Virus record (IMG/VR): IMGVR_UViG_3300034023_000083
Span: 1 to 25,627 of that record
DNA from: a virus
Strand: one strand, 5' to 3'
Length of the DNA: 25,627 nt
In this document: positions 7,291 through 14,960 of the stretch, one piece after another
Position numbering within the stretch: position 1 is the first letter of the stretch
How the letters are laid out: each line of letters opens with the position of its first letter
Made by a program: the position numbers and the translations under genes
Notes under the pieces: model-generated
Databases searched by the model: none
What the model was told of the DNA's origin: nothing
The model's input: the letters and a program-made list of their open reading frames with translations, nothing else

Positions 7291-7598
7291 GTAGAGAAGT
7301 TATGCAACAAGCACTTGAGGCGTTGGAAAAAGTGATCGAAGCATTTGGCCCAGGTTTAACGCTACAACAGAGAGCTATCACCGCCTTGCGCCAAGCACTG
7401 GAGACAGAGCCGGTATTTGTGGACCAAGAATATCTTGAGCGTCGTTGGGGTGTGAGCGGGGCAACACTGGAGCGTGATCGATCACTTAAGCAGGGCATGC
7501 GGTATCTAAAGATTGGCGGATCAATTCGCTACAGATTGCAGGATGTGCTCGACTACGAGGCCGAATGCACAGTGGAAACAGAGCGGAGGAAAAAATGA
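7287..7598 (+). CDS. ALEALE-module protein fused to an excisionase-like HTH domain
   Basis: This 103-aa protein has two parts. Residues 1-39 are a helical pair (MSREVMQQALEALEK ... AITALRQALE) shared with the next two genes. From about residue 44 it has VFVDQEYLERRWGVSGATLE, then YLKIGGSIRYRLQDVLDYE. This is the layout of MerR/AlpA/excisionase-type helix-turn-helix domains (HTH_17 style), with a winged turn at GGSIRYR. It may bind DNA as a small regulator or recombination directionality factor. No integrase is seen in the window, so regulation is the safer guess. The start is set by GGAGG 7 bases before the ATG at 7287, which overlaps the helicase stop as ATGA. Confidence 0.85.
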   Translation: MSREVMQQALEALEKVIEAFGPGLTLQQRAITALRQALETEPVFVDQEYLERRWGVSGATLERDRSLKQGMRYLKIGGSIRYRLQDVLDYEAECTVETERRKK

Positions 7599-8050
7599 GC
7601 AGAGAAGCTATGAAGCTGGCGCTTGAGGCGCTAGAGAGCGATCCGGTAAGCCATGCGGGTTTAGTTAATAGAAAACAGGCCATCACCGCCCTGCGCCAAG
7701 CGCTGGAGACAAATCAAGAACCGTTTGAGTATTGGAGCGTGGCTGATGGCTGGGTAAAGATCGACGAGTTGCGTGAGCATTTTGATTCGGTAGGTTGCGG
7801 CACGATTTACAAATCTGCTGGCGACGGTCGATCACCTCTTTACACCGCACCACCAAAAACTACTGATTTGACCTGCGTATGCGGTGCCGTGTGGGAGGGT
7901 GAAACGATGGTGCATTCACCGCCAAAGCGTGAATGGGTTGGGCTTACTAAAGAAGATATGCCCGATGGTGATAACCCAATGTTTGATACAAATGAATTTT
8001 ATGCTGGCATGGCTTGGGCAGAAGCCAAACTTAAGGATAAGAACACATGA
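7595..8050 (+). CDS. ALEALE-module protein, 151 aa, unknown function
   Basis: The N-terminus (MSREAMKLALEALES ... QAITALRQALE, residues 1-39) repeats the module of the preceding gene. The middle contains YTAPPK and a Cys pair (CVCGAVW), possibly half of a metal site. The C-terminus has WVGLTKEDM and ends in AEAKLKDKN, a pattern shared with the next protein. Such proteins are frequent in proteobacterial phages and have no known role. GGAGG lies 5 bases before the ATG, which overlaps the previous stop, so the longer frame from 7565 is not the real start. Confidence 0.85.
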   Translation: MSREAMKLALEALESDPVSHAGLVNRKQAITALRQALETNQEPFEYWSVADGWVKIDELREHFDSVGCGTIYKSAGDGRSPLYTAPPKTTDLTCVCGAVWEGETMVHSPPKREWVGLTKEDMPDGDNPMFDTNEFYAGMAWAEAKLKDKNT

Positions 8051-8499
8051 GCAAAGAAGCTATGCAGATGGCGCTTGAGGCGTTGGATTCAGACAACCCA
8101 GACATTCAATTACGAGCAGCGATAGCCCTGCGCCAAGCACTCGTCGAGCCTAAGCAGAAGTCTGACCCCAGCGCGTGGCACGGATGGGTGCTGCGTGAAG
8201 TGCTGTTTGACAACGGAGAGCCTATTGGACACCGAAAGCCTGAGCAAGAGCCTGTGGCGTGGTTTTCTACATCGCCTGACGGAAAATTATCAAACAAATT
8301 TGCTTGTAAACCAACGGAAGGTAATTGGGTTGAGCCGCTTTACGCTGCACCACCAAAACAATGGGTTGGGCTGACGGATCATGAGATTCAGGACTTAAGT
8401 TATCTGTCTCAAAAAATTGATGCAAGTAATGCAGCATGGTTTGACCGCTTGGGTTTTGCCCGTGCCGTTGAATCCAAATTGCGGGAGAAGAATCAATGA
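8047..8499 (+). CDS. ALEALE-module protein, 150 aa, paralogue of the upstream gene
   Basis: This is the third protein of the series. It begins MSKEAMQMALEALDSD with AAIALRQALVE at residues 25-35. It shares YAAPPKQWVGLTDHEI and a C-terminal VESKLREKN with its upstream neighbour (YTAPPK ... WVGLTKEDM ... AEAKLKDKN). The region between is different (EPVAWFSTSPDGK), so the two are paralogues with a swapped or diverged middle. The ATG overlaps the previous stop as ATGA and has AAGGA 9 bases upstream. Function is unknown; a virion role is unlikely given the early-type operon. Confidence 0.85.
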   Translation: MSKEAMQMALEALDSDNPDIQLRAAIALRQALVEPKQKSDPSAWHGWVLREVLFDNGEPIGHRKPEQEPVAWFSTSPDGKLSNKFACKPTEGNWVEPLYAAPPKQWVGLTDHEIQDLSYLSQKIDASNAAWFDRLGFARAVESKLREKNQ

Positions 8500-8729
8500 G
8501 TGGCGATCACAACATGTTTCAAAAAGCCACTTCTTATTTATCAGGCGAGGCTTTTTGGCGCACCGCTGAAGATCAGGAGCCGCCGCTTGGTGTGAAGATG
8601 CTACTGCTAAACCCTAGTGGCGTCTGCGTCATCGGGACTTGGGACGATTGGGCGGTGGCCTGGGCACCGTTGCCCAAGGTACCCGCGCACATCAAACAAA
8701 TTTTATTGGAGAAAAGCACATGGCTATAG
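8496..8729 (+). CDS. DUF551-like small protein, 77 aa
   Basis: The sequence WRTAEDQEPPLGVKMLLLN, a later GTWDDWAVAW, and APLPKVP near the end match the general plan of DUF551 and similar small phage proteins (W..PP.G..VLL ... W.PLP.P). The role of that family is not known. GGGAG lies 8 bases before the ATG, and the start overlaps the previous stop. It follows the ALEALE genes, and in many phage proteins the two kinds of domain occur next to each other or fused. That suggests a common, unknown process. Confidence 0.75.
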   Translation: MSGDHNMFQKATSYLSGEAFWRTAEDQEPPLGVKMLLLNPSGVCVIGTWDDWAVAWAPLPKVPAHIKQILLEKSTWL

Positions 8730-9031
8730 GTATAGTGCGGCTGAGAAAAGAATCAGCCGTTGATCGGAAACAAGCATGTCTAAAGTATTTGCAGCAACGC
8801 TCGACACCGATCACGGCGATTGAGTTAGCCTCCAAACTTAAGATGTCATCAAAGACCATCCACAATTCACTGTGGCCTTTGCTGGACGAAGGCAAGATCA
8901 TACGCAAGCGCGTCAAACGGCAGTCATCTGTATCAAAACGATCAGGCTGGGCCTACGGCTACACCGCGACCGAGATAACACCGCCTACGCGCAATAAGAA
9001 AATCTCTTGGCACAACCCCTTCTCGTTATGA
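8720..9031 (+). CDS. Winged helix-turn-helix DNA-binding protein, 103 aa
   Basis: Residues about 15-60 (KYLQQRSTPITAIELASKLKMSSKTIHNSLWPLLDEGKIIRK in outline) form a winged helix-turn-helix. The helix pair is ITAIELASKLKMSSKTIHNSL, followed by a basic wing (KRVKRQS) and an aromatic strand GWAYGYTATEI. It should bind DNA and is a candidate regulator of the divergent promoters at 5685-5735. The ATG at 8720 has GGAG 8 bases upstream and overlaps the previous gene by 10 bases. The longer frame from 8639 lies within that gene and is not used. Confidence 0.8.
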   Translation: MAIGIVRLRKESAVDRKQACLKYLQQRSTPITAIELASKLKMSSKTIHNSLWPLLDEGKIIRKRVKRQSSVSKRSGWAYGYTATEITPPTRNKKISWHNPFSL

Positions 9032-9228
9032 TTAGCGACGATGAATTGATTGGCATGATCCGCAACGCCGCTACCGAGCAGTTGCCGATTGCCGTAATGA
9101 CCGTCAAGGAGATGCGCCAGTTCGCGCAAAAGGTTGCGATGGATTGCATACTGATCGCAGCCATCCCCCACATGACGCCTAAAGACATCATGCGAGTGAT
9201 TAAGGACCGCTATGACCTCCCGACTTAG
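9028..9228 (+). CDS. Small helical protein, 66 aa, unknown
   Basis: The product runs from MISDDELIGMIRNAATEQLP to IMRVIKDRYDLPT and is largely helical. I do not recognise it. The ATG at 9028 overlaps the preceding stop as ATGA. No clear ribosome site exists, so translation probably depends on ribosomes finishing the HTH gene. A TTG seven codons earlier is a poorer start. It overlaps the next gene by 17 bases. Confidence 0.7.
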   Translation: MISDDELIGMIRNAATEQLPIAVMTVKEMRQFAQKVAMDCILIAAIPHMTPKDIMRVIKDRYDLPT

Positions 9229-9424
9229 TTTGTGGCAGACTAAACTTAAAGCCGCTAAAGCCGAGCAGCATCAACACGAGAAGATGTTGCGGCAGCAGTA
9301 CCGCGCACTTGAGCGCATACAAAAGCAGATTACCGAACTGGAGAACAAAATTGAGTATGAACTGGCGAAAACTCAACAAAGAACTGGCGCTTATGACAGA
9401 GGATCAGGTGTTGAGTTTGCTTAA
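9212..9424 (+). CDS. Coiled-coil protein, 70 aa, unknown
   Basis: Residues about 8-55 (from WQTKLKAAKAEQ to ENKIEYELAKTQQ) form a highly charged coiled coil with heptad-like spacing. The C-terminal 15 residues look unstructured. There is no membrane segment or lipobox, so it is not a spanin. It overlaps the previous gene by 17 bases and the following one in another frame. It may bind a partner through the coiled coil; nothing more specific can be said. Confidence 0.65.
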   Translation: MTSRLSLWQTKLKAAKAEQHQHEKMLRQQYRALERIQKQITELENKIEYELAKTQQRTGAYDRGSGVEFA

Positions 9425-9542
9425 TGAGGAGCGAGCAGGTGCCAAGCGCATCTCGATACTGGAGCGCCTACACCAGCGCTACACGGCGATGCGTACGGCA
9501 CGTGAGCGTATGGAGTTGCTGAAGGAAGCGAGAGCGCTCTAG
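9357..9542 (+). CDS. Small charged helical protein, 61 aa, start uncertain
   Basis: From the ATG at 9357 the product begins MNWRKLNKELALMTEDQVLSL and continues with a long charged helix (ERLHQRYTAMRTARERMELL). An alternative ATG at 9393 gives 49 residues and would shorten the overlap with the coiled-coil gene from 68 to 32 bases. Neither has a good ribosome site. It is the last gene of the rightward operon; its stop overlaps the stop of the convergent holin gene by 4 bases. It may form a pair with the coiled-coil protein. Function is unknown. Confidence 0.6.
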   Translation: MNWRKLNKELALMTEDQVLSLLNEERAGAKRISILERLHQRYTAMRTARERMELLKEARAL

Positions 9543-9554
9543 CGCTTCTTTGAG
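9525..9554. terminator. Inverted repeat between convergent operons, weak bidirectional terminator
   Basis: GAAGCG (9525-9530) pairs with CGCTTC (9543-9548), enclosing the self-complementary AGAGCGCTCT, followed by TTTGAG. It spans the overlapping stops of the rightward and leftward operons. The position suits a terminator or collision point, but the T-run is short, so strength is doubtful. Confidence 0.4.
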
Positions 9555-9904
9555 TAGAACAGCGTCCGGTCGCCAAAGAGATAGAAACCTACGGCGGCTG
9601 CGAAGTTATCAACCGACTCGGACGATTGCCCGTTGAGCTTTAGCGTCGCCCACGTCGTGAGCACGATAAGCGCAACGCCTGGGCGCATCAGCCGTACGAT
9701 CGCCTCGACCCACGGGTAGGACGGGTTAGCACCACCGGCATCGTTCATCGCCTTGAACATGTTAAGGTCTAGTTCGCGCATCCGCACGTACTCGGCGATG
9801 TTGGTAGGCTTATACCCTTCGGTCTGTATAAACCGACCGATCAAGGATTTACCAAGATCAACAGCCAGTGGGCCAAACGCCGCAAGGATTGTTAGCGGGT
9901 CCAT
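9539..9904 (-). CDS. Holin, GTA/3TM type
   Basis: This 121-aa protein begins MDPLTILAAFGPLAVDLGKSL and carries DAGGANPSYPWVEAIVRLMRPGVALIV in outline around residues 55-82. That 'GG...PWVEA..RL.RP' block is the mark of phage and gene-transfer-agent 3TM-type holins. Hydrophobic stretches are at about 4-22, 70-90 and 100-112. The last residues are basic (KKR). It would open the inner membrane to release the endolysin. The ATG overlaps the endolysin stop (TAATG). Order in the lysis cassette is XhlA-like, endolysin, holin. Confidence 0.85.
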   Translation of the reverse strand: MDPLTILAAFGPLAVDLGKSLIGRFIQTEGYKPTNIAEYVRMRELDLNMFKAMNDAGGANPSYPWVEAIVRLMRPGVALIVLTTWATLKLNGQSSESVDNFAAAVGFYLFGDRTLFYSKKR

Positions 9905-10284
9905 TACGGGTAATACTTTCGGTCTAGTTCAAAATGCGGGCCGTCCTTAAACGTCTTCCAATCCCCACCCCAGACAATAGCGACGCCTAACTCATTTGCT
10001 GCGGCTTTCATGGCGTTGGCGATCTTATGGTACAGAGGCCAAGACCAATCAACTTGATTGTCTACCCATGCACCAAGATCAACGGCGTGGCCTGTGATGT
10101 GACGGCTGTTAAGCGTTTGACTTGCGCCTGATGCTACTAAAGTCTGTTGACGCTCAGGCGAGCGTAAGCCCTCAAGCACCGTAAAGTCTACGGGCGACAG
10201 ATCAATCGCGCGCTCGACAACCTTGACAAGATCGGGATGAACGCCTTGCAGACGTTCGATCGATCGTTTGCCTAGCTTAAACAC
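9904..10284 (-). CDS. Endolysin, M15 (VanY-like) peptidase
   Basis: This 126-aa single-domain lysin has the M15 zinc peptidase pattern S60-x-H62..G65-x-A67-x-D69 (SRHITGHAVD) and a late H117 in DGPHFEL, with D108 in WGGDW as likely catalytic acid neighbour. Such enzymes cut L-Ala-D-Glu or D-Ala bonds in peptidoglycan peptides. There is no signal peptide, so it depends on the holin. The start is GTG at 10282-10284; no ATG occurs in frame before the catalytic region, and the GTG lies within the 8-base overlap with the upstream gene, implying coupled translation. Confidence 0.92.
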   Translation of the reverse strand: MFKLGKRSIERLQGVHPDLVKVVERAIDLSPVDFTVLEGLRSPERQQTLVASGASQTLNSRHITGHAVDLGAWVDNQVDWSWPLYHKIANAMKAAANELGVAIVWGGDWKTFKDGPHFELDRKYYP

Positions 10285-10495
10285 CTAACAGCTTCTTAAA
10301 AAAAATAGCAGCAGCGCCAGGACCAAGGAGCACGGCCACCATGACGGCGTACATCAGGTACTCAAGTTTCTTCATCTTAGCCGAGCCATCGTCGAAGCGT
10401 TGTTCGACACGACCAAATGACTGTTCAATCGACTTGTACCGTTCTGCACAAACTGCCTCATGGACAGTCAAACGCGTATCCACATCGTGCTCCAT
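10277..10495 (-). CDS. XhlA-like small membrane protein of the lysis cassette
   Basis: The 72-aa product has a short charged coiled-coil region (RYKSIEQSFGRVEQRFDDG, residues 19-37), then a single membrane helix YLMYAVMVAVLLGPGAAAIFF at about 46-66 and a basic end (KKLLGV). This plan matches XhlA/haemolysin-type proteins that help endolysins or act as antiholin or holin partners. The ATG has AAGGA 5 bases upstream. It directly precedes the endolysin. A tail-anchored role in ejection is possible but less likely here. Confidence 0.7.
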   Translation of the reverse strand: MEHDVDTRLTVHEAVCAERYKSIEQSFGRVEQRFDDGSAKMKKLEYLMYAVMVAVLLGPGAAAIFFKKLLGV

Positions 10496-10510
10496 GATGT
10501 TCCTTACCTA

Positions 10511-12724
10511 TTAATCGATCAGCGCATTTTCGCTCGGTTCAGATGCTAGCGCATTAATAGACGTCGTTGTTGCTCCACTTCTCATAAACTCCGCAGCACG
10601 TTGCGCGGCTTTGTTTTTAAAGGCTGATGGGTTGCTAATGATCTTCAACACATTATTGCGTTCTTGCGCTGGCAACTTTTCTAACAGGTTCTTTGCGCCT
10701 TGGGGCGACTGCATAGCCTCCCCTAGTATCTTCATCGTTTTAGCACCAACCGCCTTTTCCAATTCACTAATTGTTTTGTTGGTAGCTGTATTCCAAAAAT
10801 TTAAACGAGAAGGAAGTCGAAAACTAGACGTATTTTGTTGTATTAGTGTTACAAGTGCTTTCTGACCTTCAGACGCTTGTTTACTCGCCGCCATTTGCGC
10901 AAGATGTTTATCTGTTAAAGACTTAAGCGTTGATATTGTGTTCTCGCTTAGTTCAGTGGCGATGTTGTAGTTACCTGGGCCAAGGAATTTTTCAACTACA
11001 TCAGGCGCTTCGTTTTGCACCAAGCGCACAAACGCGTCCTTATCTGTTTTCCATAGCCTAGCGGCTTCGCCGGTCAGCTTAGTCTCAGCAATTTTTTGCA
11101 TACCTTTAGAAAACTCATCAAGGTACTCACGGTAGCCTTTGCCGCCCGCCGCTTCAATTGCGCTAATCAGTGTGGGTTTTAATTCTGACGTTACTTTAGC
11201 TGCTAAGTTGCGCTGCGTCGTAGCGTCTACGCCTGGGCGCAATTGTTGCACCGCAGCGTTAATAGAGTTCTTACGAATAGCATCTAACGCTCTAGCGTCG
11301 ATGATGCCGCCATTCTTAGTCCATTGAGCAATATCGTTAGCGACGTTCTTAGCCGCGCCACTAAGCAGATCATTACCTGCAAACTCAGGATTGTTTAACA
11401 CACCGCGAATCTGGCTTACTATCTCGTCACCCTTAAGTGGTTTGATGCCCGCCTGCCGTAAACTGTCCGCAGCCGACTGAGCAAACCTTGCTCCTTGACC
11501 TAAATCAAGCGACGCTTCCGCTGCTTTCGACGCCCACTCATCAGACATTTGCGCTAACTTGCCAGGGTATGTAAACGTAGCCGCCCAAGTGTTTGAGTAA
11601 CCAGGTTGCACCTTAGCAGGAGCAAAACGTGAGCCTGCGGGGATGCCTGCTTTAATCTCTTGTAGTCGCGCTGCTGCTGCCGCATGATCACCAAGATCAA
11701 TCAGTCGGCGCACCTCTTGCACCTTAGCCGCCGCCTCAGCGCTTAACTTACCAGCCTCGGCCTCGTACTGCGCAACCTGCTGACCAAGATTGGCGCGATT
11801 TAGCGCCGCTTGACGCGCAGGGCTTGTGATGTCACGTAGCGTCTGCTTCATCACATCAGTGGTAGCGCGGACGTCTGTTGCTGTCATACCGCCCGCAAGT
11901 TTCGCTAATTCATTAACACCTTCATCATGGCTCATCGTGGCAAATTTATTCAGGTACTGAGCGCCTGACGGACTTTTCTCTAATGCGTTACGTACAAACG
12001 CTTGCCACGTTGGGTTTTGAATCTTCGCCGTTACCTCAGCCACGCTAGCGTTAGGTGGCGCATTGCGAAGGATACTTAAGGTTTGCTCAAGATCGTTACC
12101 TAGCGATGCGCGTGCTAAGGATGCAGCTTTGTTTTGCGCTACGTTTTTAAAGTCAACAAACTTACCAATAGTCTTACCAAGTAACGGCGCAACCACACGC
12201 CCGCCCGCTTCGTAAGTGGCGCCTTCAAGCACGTTTTGTATCGGCGTTGTTATGGCGGCTTCGCCTTGACGTGGCTGCTTGCCACCAAGATAAACGTCGC
12301 CTAACTCAAGCGCTTCTTTAGCTATACCATAACCTAAACCAGCGCCAGCAACGCCGCCCGTAGCGACACCAATCGGACCACCAGGCAGCGCAGCCGCGCC
12401 GCCAAGCAACGCGCCTCCTGCCGAACCGAGCGCTTCTATGGTCGGCGCAACGTAAGGGCGAATGTTTTGGTACATCTGCTGCCCAGGCGTTAACTGTTGC
12501 CGTGGTGCCGTAGGCATACCTTCACTGCGAGGCTCAAGTCTAGCTGGCGCAGCAGGTTCAGGTGCCGCAACGGCAGGTGCAGCAGGTTTTAGCCCAACTT
12601 TGGCGTCAAAGTCTGCGCGGGGCATGTCTGAATAAAACTTTTTATAAAGCGCATCCGCTAGCGCTTCGTCAGACATGTCTGAATATTGGGGATACTTAGC
12701 GCGGACTTCAGCAATCGTAGCCAT
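10511..12724 (-). CDS. Large internal virion / DNA-ejection-type protein
   Basis: This 737-aa protein starts with a motif common in podovirus ejection proteins: EVRAKYPQYSDMSDEALADA then KKFYSDMPRADFDAKVG (residues 5-44). An Ala/Pro-rich linker (46-80) follows, then a Gly-rich hydrophobic segment (about 98-140; SAGGALLGGAAALPGG and GGVAGAGLGYG) that could insert into a membrane. The rest is long, helical and Ala/Gln/Lys-rich. Position, size and composition fit a P22 gp16/gp20-like protein stored in the head and injected with the DNA. I see no lysozyme or transglycosylase motif. The start overlaps the previous stop (TAATG). Confidence 0.75.
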   Translation of the reverse strand: MATIAEVRAKYPQYSDMSDEALADALYKKFYSDMPRADFDAKVGLKPAAPAVAAPEPAAPARLEPRSEGMPTAPRQQLTPGQQMYQNIRPYVAPTIEALGSAGGALLGGAAALPGGPIGVATGGVAGAGLGYGIAKEALELGDVYLGGKQPRQGEAAITTPIQNVLEGATYEAGGRVVAPLLGKTIGKFVDFKNVAQNKAASLARASLGNDLEQTLSILRNAPPNASVAEVTAKIQNPTWQAFVRNALEKSPSGAQYLNKFATMSHDEGVNELAKLAGGMTATDVRATTDVMKQTLRDITSPARQAALNRANLGQQVAQYEAEAGKLSAEAAAKVQEVRRLIDLGDHAAAAARLQEIKAGIPAGSRFAPAKVQPGYSNTWAATFTYPGKLAQMSDEWASKAAEASLDLGQGARFAQSAADSLRQAGIKPLKGDEIVSQIRGVLNNPEFAGNDLLSGAAKNVANDIAQWTKNGGIIDARALDAIRKNSINAAVQQLRPGVDATTQRNLAAKVTSELKPTLISAIEAAGGKGYREYLDEFSKGMQKIAETKLTGEAARLWKTDKDAFVRLVQNEAPDVVEKFLGPGNYNIATELSENTISTLKSLTDKHLAQMAASKQASEGQKALVTLIQQNTSSFRLPSRLNFWNTATNKTISELEKAVGAKTMKILGEAMQSPQGAKNLLEKLPAQERNNVLKIISNPSAFKNKAAQRAAEFMRSGATTTSINALASEPSENALID

Positions 12725-14211
12725 TAGCGAATACCTAATGGGTCGTCTTTAGCGCCTTTGCTGCTTTTAGGTGCTGAGGAAGGTCGTGCAGGGGTAGGCG
12801 CGACGCTTGGCGCAGCGCTTGGTGCTGGCGTTTCATCCTTCTTAGTATTGTTAGCAATGAATCGTCTCATGTTGCTAAGAATAGCCCTGTTAGCTTCAAT
12901 AGACCTTGTTGGGTCAGACAGTGCCTCAAGCCAAGACCTAAATTCAACGTTAGAGTTAAGCTGTTGCGCGGACATACCAGTAGCATTTTTAACCGCGTTT
13001 AGCAACTGATTTCTTGAACTTTGAATAATGTCGCGCTGCGTCTGCGCTTCAGACCCTACCACGCGGCCAGCTACTTGACCAACGCCTGTACCCGCAACAT
13101 ACGACAACGCATTAGTTATAGCGCTGCGCCGCTGACTCGGTACAGCTTTCATTCTATCTAAGTCGTTGTACGCTGTCTCTAGTGTGTCGAGTATGTCGCC
13201 TGCTTGCTGTTGCCCTTCTTCGCGTTTGTTTGCCGCAGCAGTTGCCGCAGGTGTTTTTCCTGCTAGACCTATAACGCCAACCGATCCTACACCACCACCC
13301 CCATATTGACGCGCATCAATCGTAATCATTTGATTAGGGTTAGTGGGGTCTTGAATAGTCGTAAGCGTCGGTGCGGGCGGTTCTTTAGGTTCTCTTCCTG
13401 GCCCCAAACCTAATACTTGTACTGCCGCAGGAGAAAACGGCGTTTGACCCACAGCTTGATCGCGAGGTACAAGTGTAGGTCTGCCATTTTGTAGCACAGG
13501 AACTAATGGGGCTGGTTGTTGAGGTGGTCGTTGCGCGCCTTGAAACGCTTGATAACCTTCAGGTGTGGCTGGATAGCCAAGCGATGTCATCGTACGAATA
13601 GTCTCAGGCGGCAGCGTAGCGCGGAAGTCGTTTTCAATCTGTTTCAATATCAACTGAGCTTCAGCTTTAGCGGCTGGCGTATTGATGTTAGACACCATTC
13701 TGTAGCGGCGTTGTAATTCTTGGCTTGAAGGTGTTGGTGTTGTTAATGCGTTAGCGGACGCTGGAGCAGGTGTCGGTGCAGGCGTTAATGCGTTAGCAGG
13801 TGCTGGAGCAGGCGCTGGAGCAGGCGCTGGAGCAGGCGCTGGAGCAGGCGCTGGAGCAGGCGCTGGAGCAGTCGCAGGTGCTAATGCGTTAGTTGGGGCG
13901 TTTTCAGTTTGTCTTAAGTATTGATTAAACTGATCTTGATTGTCTAATCGCTCTAAGATAGATACGGCTGTTTTTACAAATTCAGGCCGACCCGTTTTGA
14001 ACATCGCTTGCGCGGCGGCTCTTAAATCAGTCGGTCCACCTTTAGACGCAATAGTTGATTGAATCTGCGCCAACGCCTCACGCTCTTTAATTATTTCTTC
14101 CATCTTAAGCGCGTTAAACTGCGCAGCAGACGCCTTGCTGTATTGGTCCAACGGGTCTTGCAGTTGGACGCCCTTGTACGACAAGGCGATGTTCGGGTCA
14201 ACGAGGGCCAT
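12724..14211 (-). CDS. Probable ejection protein with long Ala-Pro linker
   Basis: This 495-aa protein has an N-terminal helical part (1-105; SKASAAQFNALKMEEIIKER), an Ala-Pro repeat (111-139) flanked by three NAL triplets, a Pro/Thr linker to about 160, and a helical C-terminal part with SVGVIGLAGKTPAATAAANK near 305 and a long helix to residue 450. The N-terminal pattern recurs in podovirus internal-virion proteins. Its place between two other ejection-type genes supports the same role. GGAGG 7 bases upstream sets the ATG at 14209-14211; this site overlaps the end of the upstream gene. The linker is encoded by a 12-bp tandem repeat (13802-13870). Confidence 0.75.
   Translation of the reverse strand: MALVDPNIALSYKGVQLQDPLDQYSKASAAQFNALKMEEIIKEREALAQIQSTIASKGGPTDLRAAAQAMFKTGRPEFVKTAVSILERLDNQDQFNQYLRQTENAPTNALAPATAPAPAPAPAPAPAPAPAPAPAPAPANALTPAPTPAPASANALTTPTPSSQELQRRYRMVSNINTPAAKAEAQLILKQIENDFRATLPPETIRTMTSLGYPATPEGYQAFQGAQRPPQQPAPLVPVLQNGRPTLVPRDQAVGQTPFSPAAVQVLGLGPGREPKEPPAPTLTTIQDPTNPNQMITIDARQYGGGGVGSVGVIGLAGKTPAATAAANKREEGQQQAGDILDTLETAYNDLDRMKAVPSQRRSAITNALSYVAGTGVGQVAGRVVGSEAQTQRDIIQSSRNQLLNAVKNATGMSAQQLNSNVEFRSWLEALSDPTRSIEANRAILSNMRRFIANNTKKDETPAPSAAPSVAPTPARPSSAPKSSKGAKDDPLGIR
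13802..13870. repeat. 12-bp tandem repeat coding an Ala-Pro linker
   Basis: The unit GCTGGAGCAGGC occurs five times in perfect succession from 13802 to 13861, plus a 9-base partial copy to 13870. On the coding (minus) strand it yields Ala-Pro pairs. Gain or loss of units keeps the frame, so linker length can drift by four residues at a time. Confidence 0.95.
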
Positions 14212-14213
14212 GA

Positions 14214-14921
14214 TTAGCCTCCAAAACCTTGAGAATAATACCCACCTTCATAGATAGGCGCAGGTGTTGCTGCTTCCTGTGGGCGCAAGGCGTTCAAAAA
14301 GTTCTGGCCTTGCTGATAATTTAAATACGTACCAAGACCTTGTGACAATGCGTTTGCGCCGCCTACGTACCCCGACGCCCGTGCTTGGGCAGCAGCGCCC
14401 AGCGCTTGACCGACGTTGCCTGCCATCGTCTGCCCTGCTTGGCCTAGTTGGTTGGTCGCCGTCTGGCCTACGCCTGCAAGCGATTGAAGCGGGTTAAGAC
14501 GAGCGTTACGTTCAGCCTGGTAGCGGTTAAACGCGTTCATATACTCTTGCGACGCTAGACCTTGACCGTACTGTTGCGCGCCTTTTAACATGCCACCTGA
14601 CAACAAGCCACCTCGCGCGGCTGCCGAGCGTTCTAAGGCTTTCATGCCTTCTTGCATACGGAACGCATAGCCTGGGTCTTGCTGAAACTGATCCATCCCA
14701 AAGGGTGTGTACTCAGTCGCAAGCGGCGTCAGTTTGTTAAGCGCGGTAATACCTGCTTGGCGCCAAGGCTCTTGCAGTTCAACTTGTCGCTCAAACTGCT
14801 GCATCTGCAAGTCTGCGGCGCGGTTAGCCGCGTCAGCTTGCGTGCTAGCGGCTTTCTTAGCTGCGCTTGACCCTATTAAAGCACTTCCAATTGTTGCGGC
14901 GGCAATCATCCAAGGTAGCAT
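14214..14921 (-). CDS. P22 gp7-like DNA transfer / ejection protein
   Basis: This 235-aa protein begins with a small hydrophobic Gly/Ala segment (MIAAATIGSALIGSSAAKK), then a helical ADAANRAADLQMQQFERQ region. The widespread block LQEPWRQAGITALNKL ... DPGYAFRMQEGMKALERSA ... GGLLSGG ... YGQGLASQEY follows at residues 49-130. The tail is Gly/Gln-rich. This family is found beside internal virion proteins in many short-tailed phages and is commonly annotated as a DNA transfer or tail-needle-associated protein. The AAAGGA site lies 9 bases before the ATG. It probably travels with the two following proteins as the ejected set. Confidence 0.8.
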   Translation of the reverse strand: MLPWMIAAATIGSALIGSSAAKKAASTQADAANRAADLQMQQFERQVELQEPWRQAGITALNKLTPLATEYTPFGMDQFQQDPGYAFRMQEGMKALERSAAARGGLLSGGMLKGAQQYGQGLASQEYMNAFNRYQAERNARLNPLQSLAGVGQTATNQLGQAGQTMAGNVGQALGAAAQARASGYVGGANALSQGLGTYLNYQQGQNFLNALRPQEAATPAPIYEGGYYSQGFGG

Positions 14922-14960
14922 TTTAAATATCCTTTAGACTTAATTCTAAGCAACAGTGAA

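Noticed and set aside
13741-13890. Repeat tract considered as a CRISPR array or diversity-generating template
   Set aside because: It is an in-frame 12-bp tandem repeat with no spacers, and no reverse transcriptase or cas gene is present.
14934-14949. Short inverted repeat TTAGA...TCTAA before the gp7-like gene
   Set aside because: Only 5 bp, A/T-rich and without a T-run; too weak to call a terminator.
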